The notes: generated by a model from the sequence alone, not told the origin. Shown: positions 47,692-56,096, counted from the first letter of the stretch. The stretch is 64,000 nt of DNA from Acidocella sp. KAb 2-4 (GCF_020567705.1 NZ_JAJDJU010000004.1:62001-126000); one strand, 5' to 3'. Program-made: numbers and translations.

Positions 47692-48027
47692 ATGAATTTC
47701 GAAAAAGCCTGTGCGCTCGACGATCTGTGGGAAGGCGACATGCTCGAAGCCGAGGTGGGGGGCCAGGTGGTGCTGCTCGTCTGGCCGGAAGGCGGAGACA
47801 TCCGCGCCTTCCAGGGCGTTTGCCCGCACCAGGACATTCCGCTCTCAGAAGGGAAATTCGATGGGCGCGTGCTTACCTGCCGCGCGCATCTGTGGACCTT
47901 CAACGCCGACACCGGCGCCGGGATCAACCCCGGCGACTGCCGGCTGGCGCAATATCCGGTGAAGATCGAAGGCAATGATCTTTATGTCGCGGTGACGGGG
48001 GTAACGCCGTTCTTCGCGCATAGCTGA
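47692..48027 (+). CDS. tmoC: Rieske-type ferredoxin of the monooxygenase
   Basis: The 111-residue product carries the Rieske [2Fe-2S] ligands Cys44/His46 (CPHQ) and Cys63/His66 (CRAHLW). It shuttles electrons from the reductase to the diiron hydroxylase, as TmoC does. It lies 5 bases after tmoB. Confidence 0.94.
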   Translation: MNFEKACALDDLWEGDMLEAEVGGQVVLLVWPEGGDIRAFQGVCPHQDIPLSEGKFDGRVLTCRAHLWTFNADTGAGINPGDCRLAQYPVKIEGNDLYVAVTGVTPFFAHS

Positions 48028-48053
48028 AAAAACAAAAATTCTGGAGGAATACA

Positions 48054-48368
48054 GTGACAACCAAGAACGTAGCGGATGGCTACCGCAACAACCGGGTCGG
48101 CCCGGTGCTGCGCGCCAGCGACATGACCGAGGCCGTGATCGAGGCCGCGCGCGAGGATAATCCGGGCAAGGAGATCCGCGTGGATGACAAGGTCGCCTAT
48201 GTGCGGATTGACACCGATAGCGAGATGATGCTCCGGCGCGAGACCCTGGAGCGCGCCCTGGGGCGGCCGTTCCGCATCTCCGACCTCGAAGTGAATCTCG
48301 GCTCCTTCTCCGGGCGCATCGAGACGACCGACGAGTATGTGCGCTTCTACTACGAAAAAACCCTGTAA
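48054..48368 (+). CDS. tmoD: Monooxygenase effector/coupling protein
   Basis: The 104-residue cofactor-free regulatory protein shows NNRVGPVLRASDMTEAVIEAAREDNPGKEIRVDDKVAYVRID, the MmoB/TmoD family pattern. It docks on the hydroxylase and tunes turnover and selectivity. The start is GTG 48054 with GGAGG 9 bases upstream. Confidence 0.92.
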   Translation: MTTKNVADGYRNNRVGPVLRASDMTEAVIEAAREDNPGKEIRVDDKVAYVRIDTDSEMMLRRETLERALGRPFRISDLEVNLGSFSGRIETTDEYVRFYYEKTL

Positions 48369-48379
48369 GGAGACCGGCC

Positions 48380-49366
48380 ATGTCTGAAACGCAAGTGCTG
48401 AAGCCGCTCAAGACCTGGAGCCACCTCGCCACCCGCCGGCGTAAGCCCAGCGAGTATGAGATCGTCTCCACCAACCTGCATTACACCACCGACAATCCGG
48501 ACGCGCCGTTCGAGCTCGACCCGAACATGGCGCTGGCGCTATGGTTCAAGACCAACCGCAACGCCAGCCCTCTACGGCACCCGGACTGGAACGAGTTCCG
48601 CGACCCGGACGAGATCGTCTACCGCACCTACAACATGCTGCAGGACGGGCAGGAGACCTATGTCTACGGGTTGTTCGACCAATTCTCCCAGCGCGGGCAC
48701 GACACCATGCTGGAGAAGACCTGGGCTGGCTCGCTGGCGCGGCTCTACACGCCGGGGCGTTATCTGTTCCACGCGCTGCAGATGGGCTCAGCCTATCTCA
48801 CGCAGATCGCGCCGGCCTCCACCATCTCCAACTGCGCCGCCTATCAGTCCGCCGACTCCCTGCGCTGGCTCACCCACACCGCGTATCGCACCAAGGAGCT
48901 CTCGAAGACCTTCGGCGATATCGGCCTTGGCACCGATGAGCGCGGCTATTGGGAAAACGACAAGGCCTGGCAGGGTTTCCGCGAACTCGCGGAGAAGGCG
49001 CTCGTCGCTTATGACTGGGGCGAGAGCTTTGTCAGCCTCAGCCTGATCCTGCGCCCGGCGCTGGAGGAGACGGTGTTGCGCGCCCTGGGCGCCGCCGGCC
49101 GGCATAATGGCGACACGCTGCTCGGCATGCTCACCGACGCGCAGCTGGTGGATGCGCAGCGCCACCGCCGCTGGGCCACGGCGCTGGTGAAGATGGCGCT
49201 GAGCCAGGACGCCAACAAGGCGGTGCTGCAAAACTGGGTCGCGAAGTGGGAGCCGCTCGGCGATGCCGCCATCGATGCCTATTGCGCCGCCCTGCCGGAC
49301 GTGCCGGCAGCCGCTGCCACCGCGCGTGCCGCGGTGCGCGAATTCCGCCAGGGCATCGGGCTGTAA
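48380..49366 (+). CDS. tmoE: Toluene-type monooxygenase hydroxylase beta subunit
   Basis: The 328-residue product is the beta (structural) subunit of the hydroxylase: LKPLKTWSHLATRRRKPSEYEIVSTNLHY, DPDEIVYRTYNMLQDGQETYVYGLFDQFS and the helical C-terminal half (RHRRWATALVKMALSQDANKAVLQNWVAKWEPLGDAAI). It has no metal ligands, as expected. It follows tmoD by 11 bases and overlaps the reductase start by one base. Confidence 0.93.
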   Translation: MSETQVLKPLKTWSHLATRRRKPSEYEIVSTNLHYTTDNPDAPFELDPNMALALWFKTNRNASPLRHPDWNEFRDPDEIVYRTYNMLQDGQETYVYGLFDQFSQRGHDTMLEKTWAGSLARLYTPGRYLFHALQMGSAYLTQIAPASTISNCAAYQSADSLRWLTHTAYRTKELSKTFGDIGLGTDERGYWENDKAWQGFRELAEKALVAYDWGESFVSLSLILRPALEETVLRALGAAGRHNGDTLLGMLTDAQLVDAQRHRRWATALVKMALSQDANKAVLQNWVAKWEPLGDAAIDAYCAALPDVPAAAATARAAVREFRQGIGL

Positions 49367-50361
49367 TGGCGTACCGGGTTCAAATCGAAGGGGGGGAGGG
49401 GTTCGCCTTCCCCCCGGAGGAAGATACGCTGCTGCGCGCGGCCCTGCGCGCGGGCGTGGGTATGCCGCATGAATGCAGCGTCGGCGGCTGCGGCGCCTGC
49501 CGCTACGACCTGTTGAGCGGCGAGATGGTGCGGCTCTGGCCGGAGGCGCCGGGCCTCTCGGAGCGCGAGCGCAAGCGTGGCCGGTTCCTCGCCTGCCAAT
49601 CGCGCCCGCTCACGGATTGCGCGATCAAGCTGCGCTGCACGGATGAATACCGCCCCGTGGTGCCGCCGCGCCGGCGCGAGGCGAAGCTGGAAGCCCGGCG
49701 GATGCTCACCGCGGACATGGCCGAGTTCACCCTCCGCGTGCCCGGCGCCGCCGCCTTCCTGCCCGGGCAATACGCCCTGCTCTACCCGCCCGGCGCCACC
49801 GGGGCGCGGGCCTATTCAATGTCCAACCTGCCCAATGAGGACGGGCTGTGGCAGTTCATTATCCGCCGCGTGCCCGGCGGGCGCGGCAGCAACGCGCTGT
49901 TCGACACGCTGGATCTGGGCGCCACCCTGACCTTCGACGGCCCCTACGGCCACGCCTATCTGCGCGAGGAAGCGCCGCGCGAGATCGTTTGCGTCGCTGG
50001 CGGCTCGGGGCTGGCGCCGATGCTGGGCATCGCCCGCGCCGCGCTCGGCGCACCCGCGCCGAAGCAGGTGCATTTCTTCGACGGCGCGCGCACCGCGGGC
50101 GATTTGTGCGGCGGCGCATTGCTGGCCCCGCTGACGGGGCCGCACCTGAACTACCTGCCGGTGCTCTCTACCCCGGATGCCGCCTGGCAGGGCGCGACGG
50201 GCTTCGTGCACGAGGCGGTGGCCCACACTCTACCGGCGCCGCTGATGCAGTACGAGTTCTACTTCGCCGGGCCGCCGCCGATGATCGAGGCCCTGCAAAC
50301 CTTGTTGATGGTGCAGCACCAAGTCCCCTACAGTCAGATTCACTTTGACAGATTTCTGTGA
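49366..50361 (+). CDS. tmoF: Monooxygenase NADH:ferredoxin reductase
   Basis: The 331-residue product joins a plant-type [2Fe-2S] domain (Cys37, Cys42, Cys45, Cys77 in HECSVGGCGAC and FLACQS) to an FAD domain (RAYSMSNLPN) and an NAD domain (VAGGSGLAPMLGIARA, then YFAGPPPMIEA). It supplies electrons to the Rieske ferredoxin. I chose ATG 49366, sharing a base with the tmoE stop (TAATG). Its last codons overlap a perfect inverted repeat at 50356-50379. Confidence 0.93.
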   Translation: MAYRVQIEGGEGFAFPPEEDTLLRAALRAGVGMPHECSVGGCGACRYDLLSGEMVRLWPEAPGLSERERKRGRFLACQSRPLTDCAIKLRCTDEYRPVVPPRRREAKLEARRMLTADMAEFTLRVPGAAAFLPGQYALLYPPGATGARAYSMSNLPNEDGLWQFIIRRVPGGRGSNALFDTLDLGATLTFDGPYGHAYLREEAPREIVCVAGGSGLAPMLGIARAALGAPAPKQVHFFDGARTAGDLCGGALLAPLTGPHLNYLPVLSTPDAAWQGATGFVHEAVAHTLPAPLMQYEFYFAGPPPMIEALQTLLMVQHQVPYSQIHFDRFL

Positions 50362-50379
50362 AGCGGGTTTGCTTCACAG
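50356..50379. promoter_or_regulatory. Perfect 9-base inverted repeat between tmoF and its regulator
   Basis: Arms CTGTGAAGC and GCTTCACAG flank a 6-base centre (GGGTTT) and include the tmoF stop codon. No T-run follows, so it is not a classical terminator; it could be an RNA hairpin that protects or attenuates the transcript, or an operator for the regulator gene. Confidence 0.5.
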
Positions 50380-50390
50380 CAAAACAACAG

Positions 50391-50408
50391 GCGCGCCCCA
50401 AGGCGCGC
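50391..50408 (+). other. GC-rich hairpin in front of the regulator start
   Basis: GCGCGCC (50391-50397) and GGCGCGC (50402-50408) with a CCAA loop, 10 bases upstream of the regulator ATG. It would leave little room for the ribosome and could lower translation. Confidence 0.45.
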
Positions 50409-50418
50409 AGGGGGAAAC

Positions 50419-52164
50419 ATGGTGGAAGGAAGGCCCGTAAGAGCGGCCACGGCGCAGGCCGGGCCGGCGCGGGCCAAGCCGGCGGCGGCCATCCGCATGC
50501 CGGACATGCACGATCTCGCCAAGCGCCTGCGCTTCGCGCCGCAGCAGGGGCGGATCTGGCTGGACGATCAGCGGATGATGCTGATGCACATCTCCTCGCT
50601 CGGCGCTCTGCGGCAGGAGCTGATCGAGAGCCTCGGCACGGAAACCGCGCGCGGGCTGATCACCCGCATCGGCTACCAGGCCGGAACGCATGACGCCGCG
50701 ATGGCGCGCAAGGTGCGCGCGGGCTCCAATTGGTATGACGATTTCCTGGCCGGGCCGCAGCTCGTCTCGCTAGAAGGGATCGTGCATTGCGAGCCGCTGG
50801 CGCTCGATATCGATGTCAGCCGCGGGCATTATTACGGCGATTTCGCGCTCATCGACTGCTCGGAAGCCGAAGCGCATGTCGCCAGCTACGGTATCGGCAA
50901 CGAGCCGGTGTGCTGGATGCTGGTCGGCTATGCCTGCGGCTATACCAGCGCCTTCATGGGCCGGCCGATCCTGTGGCGCGAGGTGGAGTGCCGCGCCATG
51001 GGGCATGACCGCTGCCGGGTGATCGGCAAGCCGGTGGAGGATTGGGAGGACGCGCAGGATGATCTGCGCTTCCTGCAGATCGGCGATTTCGTGAAATGGT
51101 CCTGCGACTCGCCGGACAGCCTGCCCGCCACCAGCCGCATCGCCGCCCCCGGCGCGGTGCCGGAAAACAGCTTCGGCATGGTCGGCATCTCCGCCGGGTT
51201 TAACATGGTCTGCCATATGGTGAAAAAAGCCGCGCCGACCGAGGCGACGGTGCTGTTCCTGGGCGAGAGCGGCGTCGGCAAGGAGATCTTCGCGCATAAC
51301 CTGCACCAGCTCTCCAAGCGGCGCGACGGGCCGTTCATCGCCGTCAACTGCGCGTCCATCCCCGAGCATCTGATGGAATCGGAGCTGTTCGGCGTGGAGA
51401 AGGGCGGCTTCACCGGCGCCACCTCGTCTCGCCCCGGGCGGTTTGAGCGCGCCGATGGCGGCACGCTGTTCCTCGACGAAATCGGCACGCTCAGTTACAC
51501 CGCCCAAGGCAAGCTGCTGCGCGCCTTGCAGCAAGGCGAGGTCGAGCGCGTGGGCGACACCCGCACGCGCAAGGTGGATGTGCGCGTGATCGCCGCCACC
51601 AACGTGAATTTGCGCGAGGCGGTGAAGGCGGGGCTGTTCCGCGAGGATCTGTTCTTCCGCCTCAACGTGTTCCCCATCAAGGTGCCGCCCCTGCGCGAGC
51701 GGCGCGACGACATTCCGCTGCTGATGAACTGGTTCATGCAGCGCTTCACCGCCAAGCACGGCAAGCTCATCACCGGCTTCCGCGAGCGCGCGGTGGACGC
51801 GCTGTTCAACTATGACTGGCCGGGCAATGTGCGTGAGCTGGAGAATATGATCGAGCGCGCCGTGATCCTGGCCGAAGATGGCGGGGCGCTCGATCTGTGC
51901 TATTTATTCACCACCGGCGAGGAGATCGACACCTCCTCCTTCGTGCTCAAGCGCAACGGCAATATCGTGCCTGCGGCGGAATCGGGGACCGATGGCGCGG
52001 CCGCCACCGCCAAGCCCGGCCTGGCCGAAACCGAAGCCGCCATGCTGCGCGCCGCGGTGGCCGAGGCGAAGGGCAATTTGGCCAAGGCGGCGCGGCTGCT
52101 CGGCGTCACCCGCCCGCAACTCGCCTACCGGCTGAAGAAGCACGGCATCGCCATCGAGGATTAG
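50419..52164 (+). CDS. Sigma-54-dependent activator, XylR/DmpR-type (V4R, AAA+, Fis HTH)
   Basis: The 581-residue product has an N-terminal XylR-N/V4R sensory domain (~30-215), an AAA+ domain (Walker A GESGVGKE 282-289, Walker B TLFLDE 349-354) and a Fis-like HTH at the C-terminus (KGNLAKAARLLGVTRPQLAYRLKKHGI). The zinc site of MopR/DmpR is conserved in spacing (Cys165, Glu188, Cys191, Cys199). The sigma-54 contact loop reads GGFTGA (329-334) instead of the usual GAFTGA or GAYTGA. It lies 57 bases after tmoF and presumably activates the sigma-54 promoter at 45832 in response to the monooxygenase substrate. Confidence 0.92.
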   Translation: MVEGRPVRAATAQAGPARAKPAAAIRMPDMHDLAKRLRFAPQQGRIWLDDQRMMLMHISSLGALRQELIESLGTETARGLITRIGYQAGTHDAAMARKVRAGSNWYDDFLAGPQLVSLEGIVHCEPLALDIDVSRGHYYGDFALIDCSEAEAHVASYGIGNEPVCWMLVGYACGYTSAFMGRPILWREVECRAMGHDRCRVIGKPVEDWEDAQDDLRFLQIGDFVKWSCDSPDSLPATSRIAAPGAVPENSFGMVGISAGFNMVCHMVKKAAPTEATVLFLGESGVGKEIFAHNLHQLSKRRDGPFIAVNCASIPEHLMESELFGVEKGGFTGATSSRPGRFERADGGTLFLDEIGTLSYTAQGKLLRALQQGEVERVGDTRTRKVDVRVIAATNVNLREAVKAGLFREDLFFRLNVFPIKVPPLRERRDDIPLLMNWFMQRFTAKHGKLITGFRERAVDALFNYDWPGNVRELENMIERAVILAEDGGALDLCYLFTTGEEIDTSSFVLKRNGNIVPAAESGTDGAAATAKPGLAETEAAMLRAAVAEAKGNLAKAARLLGVTRPQLAYRLKKHGIAIED

Positions 52165-52165
52165 G

Positions 52166-52196
52166 CCGGGGGCAGCGCGAGGCGCATTCCCCCCGG
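52166..52196. other. Convergent-end GC hairpin without T tract
   Basis: CCGGGGG (52166-52172) and CCCCCGG (52190-52196) form a stem with a 17-base loop between the convergent regulator and antiporter genes. It may assist termination in both directions, but there is no U-run on either strand. Confidence 0.35.
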
Positions 52197-52200
52197 CGGG

Positions 52201-53670
52201 TCAGCCGATGCTCACCGTGCCATTGGCGATCAGCACCATCGAGATCACCGCCGCCGCCAGCAGCAGGAAGGCGGCGACTGCCTCCGTGCGGTTGAAGGCG
52301 GGCTGACCAGGGGCGTTCTCGCGCTGCGCCCACCAGAACACGGGAATGCCCACGGCATAAACGATCGTGGAAAGCAGCACGAATTGCAGTCCCGCGGCGT
52401 AAAGCAGCCAGATCGCATACACCGAGCCCAGCAGTCCGCTGATCAGCGCCGCGCCCCGCGTCTCGGTGCCGTGCGCGGCGATGAAACCCGCCGTGCCACA
52501 ATAGCGGAACAGATAGGCGGTGCTGGCGAAATAGGGCGGCAGGATCATCACGCCGGTGATCGCCACCATCCACAGCCAGGCATTATTGGCGAGGATCACG
52601 ATGAACATCGTCGCCTGCATCACCAGCGTGGAGAGCAGCAGCGAGGGCGCCGGGGAGTGGCTGCTATTCTCCCGCGCCAGGATTTTGGGGAAAACACCGT
52701 CGCGCGCGCCCTCAAACGGCAATTCGGCGACCAGGATCGTCCAGGCCAGCCAGCAGCTTAGCAGCGACACCAGCACCGAGAGGATGATGAACACCGCCCC
52801 CCAATGCCCGACCACTTTTTGCAGCACATAGGCCGTCGAGGGGCCATTCAGCCCGGCCAGCTCGGCTTGCGACATCACCCCGAACGGCAGCACCGAGACC
52901 AGGAAATAAAGCAGCAGGCAAACCAGCAGACCGAAGAAGGTAGCACGCCCGACATCTTCTGAGCGCCGCGCGCGGCCGGACACGACGACCGCGCCCTCGA
53001 TGCCGATGAACACCCACAGCGTCACCATCATCGTGCTTTTCACCTGGGTCAGCACACTGCCCAGATGCGCCTGCACGCCCCAGGTATCCGTGGAGAAGCT
53101 GGCATTGTTGAAGAACACGGCGAGGATCACGATCAGCGCCAGGATTGGCACGATCTTGGTGGCAGTGGCCACGGCGTTGAGGAAGGCCGCGCTCTTCACC
53201 CCCGCCAGCACCACGAAATACATCGCCCAAATCAGGATGGAGCCGCCCAATATCGCCTGCCAGGATTTGCCGCTGAGCAGGCTGGGGAAGAAAAAGCCGA
53301 AAGTCTGCATCACCAGCACGGCGAAGCCGACATTGCCAAACGCCGCGCTCAGCCAATACCCCCAGGCCGAATTAAACCCGGCGAAGCGGCCGAAACCCTC
53401 GCGCGCATAGGAGTAGATGCCGGCGGTGAGGTCGGGGCGCTTATCGGCCAAGGTGCGGAAGGTGTTGGCCAGGAAAAACATGCCCACGCCGGTCACGATC
53501 CAGGCAATGACGACGGCGCCCAGCCCCGCCCCCGAAGCCATGTTCTGCGGCAGGTTGAAGACGCCGCCGCCGATCATCGAGCCGATCACCATGCCGAGCA
53601 GGCTGAAGAAGCCGACGGCGCGGGCTTCCGGCTGCGCGCCCTGGTTTGAGGTTGGCGTTACGTCGCTCAC
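52201..53670 (-). CDS. APA-family amino acid antiporter (arginine:ornithine/agmatine-type)
   Basis: The 489-residue product has about 12-13 hydrophobic helices. TM1 is GFFSLLGMVIGSMIGGGVFNLPQNMASGA, with the unwound GSMIGGG substrate motif; later TLWVFIGIEGAVVVSGRARRSEDVG matches the ArcD/AdiC group. Exchange of arginine for ornithine (arginine deiminase path) or of a related pair is likely, and an FNR box upstream fits anaerobic arginine use. No arc enzyme genes are in the window. ATG 53670. Confidence 0.85.
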   Translation of the reverse strand: MSDVTPTSNQGAQPEARAVGFFSLLGMVIGSMIGGGVFNLPQNMASGAGLGAVVIAWIVTGVGMFFLANTFRTLADKRPDLTAGIYSYAREGFGRFAGFNSAWGYWLSAAFGNVGFAVLVMQTFGFFFPSLLSGKSWQAILGGSILIWAMYFVVLAGVKSAAFLNAVATATKIVPILALIVILAVFFNNASFSTDTWGVQAHLGSVLTQVKSTMMVTLWVFIGIEGAVVVSGRARRSEDVGRATFFGLLVCLLLYFLVSVLPFGVMSQAELAGLNGPSTAYVLQKVVGHWGAVFIILSVLVSLLSCWLAWTILVAELPFEGARDGVFPKILARENSSHSPAPSLLLSTLVMQATMFIVILANNAWLWMVAITGVMILPPYFASTAYLFRYCGTAGFIAAHGTETRGAALISGLLGSVYAIWLLYAAGLQFVLLSTIVYAVGIPVFWWAQRENAPGQPAFNRTEAVAAFLLLAAAVISMVLIANGTVSIG

Positions 53671-53790
53671 GATTATGTCCTCCGCTCTTGTCGCGCGGAG
53701 TGGGCAGCTTGTGGCTTGCCGCTCGCGGGAGTGACAAGCCCGCTGCCCTTATCCGCTCCCCTCACCTAACGGATCGGCGGAGTCATTTCA

Positions 53791-53804
53791 TTGATAAAAA
53801 TCAA
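53791..53804. promoter_or_regulatory. Perfect FNR/FixK box upstream of the antiporter
   Basis: TTGATAAAAATCAA equals the FNR consensus TTGAT-N4-ATCAA. It is centred about 127 bases upstream of the antiporter start and overlaps the stop codon of the thioesterase gene. Confidence 0.75.
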
Positions 53805-54310
53805 GATGTGGCTTCGGGCGCCTTGCCGAAATCCACGGGCATGCGGATCGCCACCACTTCGCCCTGCGCGGTTTCCACGCCATCGACCAGCACCCGGCTA
53901 TCGATGATAACCTTGCGCTCCTTCAATTCACGCACCCGCCCGCGGATCTCGATCTCGGGCCCCAGCCTCGTCGGCTTCAGATAGGTGACCTTCAGCGAGC
54001 CCGTGACGAACCGGACCACCGGCGCGGTGCCCGGCTCTCGCCCCTCGGCGCGGTAGGTGGCGGCGGCAGCCGAGCCGGTGCCGTGGCAGTCGATGAGCGA
54101 GGCGATCAGCCCGCCATACACGAACCCCGGCACGGCGGTGTGGTAGGGTTGCGGGGTGAAGCGCGTCACCGTCTCATCGCCCTCCCAGTAGGTCTTGATC
54201 TGGTAACCATGCTCGTTCTGGCTGCCGCAGCCATAGCAATGCGACAATTCCTCGGGGTAATCATCCTGAATCGCCTTCACGGCCAGGTTTCCTTTCGCGT
54301 CGTTGCGCAT
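53801..54310 (-). CDS. PaaI-family hotdog thioesterase
   Basis: The 169-residue product has CYGCGSQNEHGYQIKTYWEGDETVTRFTP and AVPGFVYGGLIASLIDCHGTGSA, the hotdog-fold PaaI pattern, with Asp/His candidates in the second segment. It probably hydrolyses an acyl-CoA. Third gene of an OsmC-globin-thioesterase operon (10-base gap). Its stop codon sits in the FNR box of the downstream antiporter. Confidence 0.85.
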   Translation of the reverse strand: MRNDAKGNLAVKAIQDDYPEELSHCYGCGSQNEHGYQIKTYWEGDETVTRFTPQPYHTAVPGFVYGGLIASLIDCHGTGSAAAATYRAEGREPGTAPVVRFVTGSLKVTYLKPTRLGPEIEIRGRVRELKERKVIIDSRVLVDGVETAQGEVVAIRMPVDFGKAPEATS

Positions 54311-54320
54311 CCGCCGGGCC

Positions 54321-54716
54321 TCATGCGGCCTGGTTGATCATATGCTGCCCTAGCGCCTCGATTTGCGGCAGCAGTGCCGCGCCCAGCGCATTATCGCCGA
54401 TCACCTCGGCCCAAGCCTGGCGGAAGCAGAGCAGCCAGCCCTCGGCCTCGGCTCCGCCGATCTTGGCGGGCAGGTGGCGCCGGCGCAGCATCGGCGGGCC
54501 ATATTTGTCGGTGAACAGCGGCGGGCCGCCCAGCCAGCCGGAGAGATACTCAAACAGCTTCTCCTCGCTCCTGCTCAGGTCTTTCGGGTGGATGTCGCGG
54601 CAGGCTTTGGCCTCGGGCAGCGTATCCATCAGCTCGTAGAAGCGCTTGGTAAGTTTGCGCAACACCGCCTCGCCGCCAAGAGCGGCATAGGGGGTCATTT
54701 TTTCTGTCTCTGTCAT
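54321..54716 (-). CDS. Truncated hemoglobin (group II-like)
   Basis: The 131-residue product starts MTETEKMTPYAALGGEAVLRKLTKRFYELMDTLPEAKACRDIHPKDLSRSEEKLFEYLSGWLGGPPLFTDKYGPPMLRRRHLPAKIG. HLPAKIG (His ~81) holds the proximal histidine, and W-L-G-G-P-P with Y at the B10 position fits group II. Likely roles are oxygen or NO handling. It sits 3 bases after the OsmC gene. Confidence 0.9.
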   Translation of the reverse strand: MTETEKMTPYAALGGEAVLRKLTKRFYELMDTLPEAKACRDIHPKDLSRSEEKLFEYLSGWLGGPPLFTDKYGPPMLRRRHLPAKIGGAEAEGWLLCFRQAWAEVIGDNALGAALLPQIEALGQHMINQAA

Positions 54717-54719
54717 CGG

Positions 54720-55163
54720 TTATTTCAAAACGGTCCCATCTGGCGCCACGATCTGCGCGGTGAACGGAATGCCCGCGCGCACGCTTTGCGACACGGTGCA
54801 GAACTCTTCGAACTGTGCCATCACGCGGTCAAGATGGCTCAGCGTCTGCGGCGCGGCGCCGAGGCTGATGCGCACATCAATGCCGGTCACGCGCAGGCGG
54901 TTTTTCTCGTTGCGGCCGATCTGGCACACCGCCGTCGCGGTCAGCGCGCCGGGGTCTTCCTTGTATTTATTGCACGCGAAGATGAAGCTGGCGCTCAGGC
55001 AATTCGCCACCGCCGCGGCCAGAAGCTGTGTGGGCGAAGGCCCCGCATCCTCACCGAGCGGCGACGGCTCATCCGCCGTGAGGCCTGGCAGGCCCGCGCC
55101 GAAATCCACAGAGAATTTGTAGCGTGATTCGCGCGTGATGTTGACCGTGACCGTGTCGCTCAT
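54720..55163 (-). CDS. OsmC-family protein
   Basis: The 147-residue product contains DEPSPLGEDAGPSPTQLLAAAVANCLSASFIFACNKYKED and later LDRVMAQFEEFCTVSQSVRAGIPFTAQI. The two cysteines (in ANCLSAS and EFCTVS) match the peroxidatic thiol pair of OsmC/Ohr proteins. First gene of the operon with the globin and thioesterase. A role in peroxide or persulfide detoxification is possible. Confidence 0.88.
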   Translation of the reverse strand: MSDTVTVNITRESRYKFSVDFGAGLPGLTADEPSPLGEDAGPSPTQLLAAAVANCLSASFIFACNKYKEDPGALTATAVCQIGRNEKNRLRVTGIDVRISLGAAPQTLSHLDRVMAQFEEFCTVSQSVRAGIPFTAQIVAPDGTVLK

Positions 55164-55262
55164 GCCGCCTCTCTCCAGTTTGTAACATATCCGGAGCGGA
55201 GTTTAGGATATAGACCGGCGGGCCGCCAGGGCGCGCATGGCGGCGGAATGGAGGATAACAAC

Positions 55263-56096
55263 ATGAACAAGATCGAAGAGATCGTCTCGCAACATTACGC
55301 GCATGGGAGCCTGGGCGCGACGATTCTTGCCGCGCTGGGCGACACCACCGGGCAGACGCCGCAAGCCCTGCTCGAACGCCTCGCCGGCATTGACGAATTC
55401 CATGTCGGTGGCCGCGCCGCCACGGCGGAATTGGCGGCGCAACTGCAACTTTCGCCGGGGCTCAGCGTGCTCGATATCGGCTGCGGCCTGGGCGGCACGG
55501 CGCGCTTCCTCGCCGTTGCGCATGGCTGCGATGTCACCGGCATCGACATCACGGCGGAATATGTCGAGACCGGAAACATACTCAACGCCAAGCTCGGGCT
55601 GCAGGAGCGGATCAGCCTGCGCTGCGCCAGCGCGCTGGAGCTGCCCTTCCCGCCCGCGCGGTTCGACCGCGCGACGATGCTGCATGTCGGCATGAACATC
55701 CCCGACAAAGCCGCGCTGTTCACGCAGATCGCGCGCGTGCTGAAACCGGTCGGTGTGTTGGCGGTGTACGACGTGATGCGCCTCGGCGACGGCCCCCTCG
55801 CCTATCCCGTGCCCTGGGCGGCGGACGAGGCGACGTCGTTCCTCGATACTCCGGCGGGCTATCGCGGCGCGCTGGCGGCGGCGGGAATGGAGGTGGTGGT
55901 CGAGAGCAATCAACGCGAGATGGCGCTGGATTTCTTCGCCAAGGTACGCGAACGCATGGCACAGGCCGCGCCACCGCCGCTCGGGCTGCATGTGCTGATG
56001 GGCGCCGAGGCCCGGCAGAAACTCGCCAACCTCGCCGCCGGGGTCGAGGCTGGGGTGATCGCGCCCGTGCGGATGCTGGCCAGGCGCAACATGTAG
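55263..56096 (+). CDS. Class I SAM-dependent methyltransferase
   Basis: The 277-residue product has motif I VLDIGCGLGGTARFLAVAHGCDVTGIDITAEYVETG, then LRCASALELPFPPARFDRATMLHVGMNIPDKAALFTQIARVLKPVGVLAVYDV, the pattern of small-molecule or sterol/quinone-type methyltransferases. ATG 55263 follows GGAGGATAAC; an in-frame ATG at 55248 is less likely. Divergent from the OsmC operon. Substrate unknown. Confidence 0.85.
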   Translation: MNKIEEIVSQHYAHGSLGATILAALGDTTGQTPQALLERLAGIDEFHVGGRAATAELAAQLQLSPGLSVLDIGCGLGGTARFLAVAHGCDVTGIDITAEYVETGNILNAKLGLQERISLRCASALELPFPPARFDRATMLHVGMNIPDKAALFTQIARVLKPVGVLAVYDVMRLGDGPLAYPVPWAADEATSFLDTPAGYRGALAAAGMEVVVESNQREMALDFFAKVRERMAQAAPPPLGLHVLMGAEARQKLANLAAGVEAGVIAPVRMLARRNM

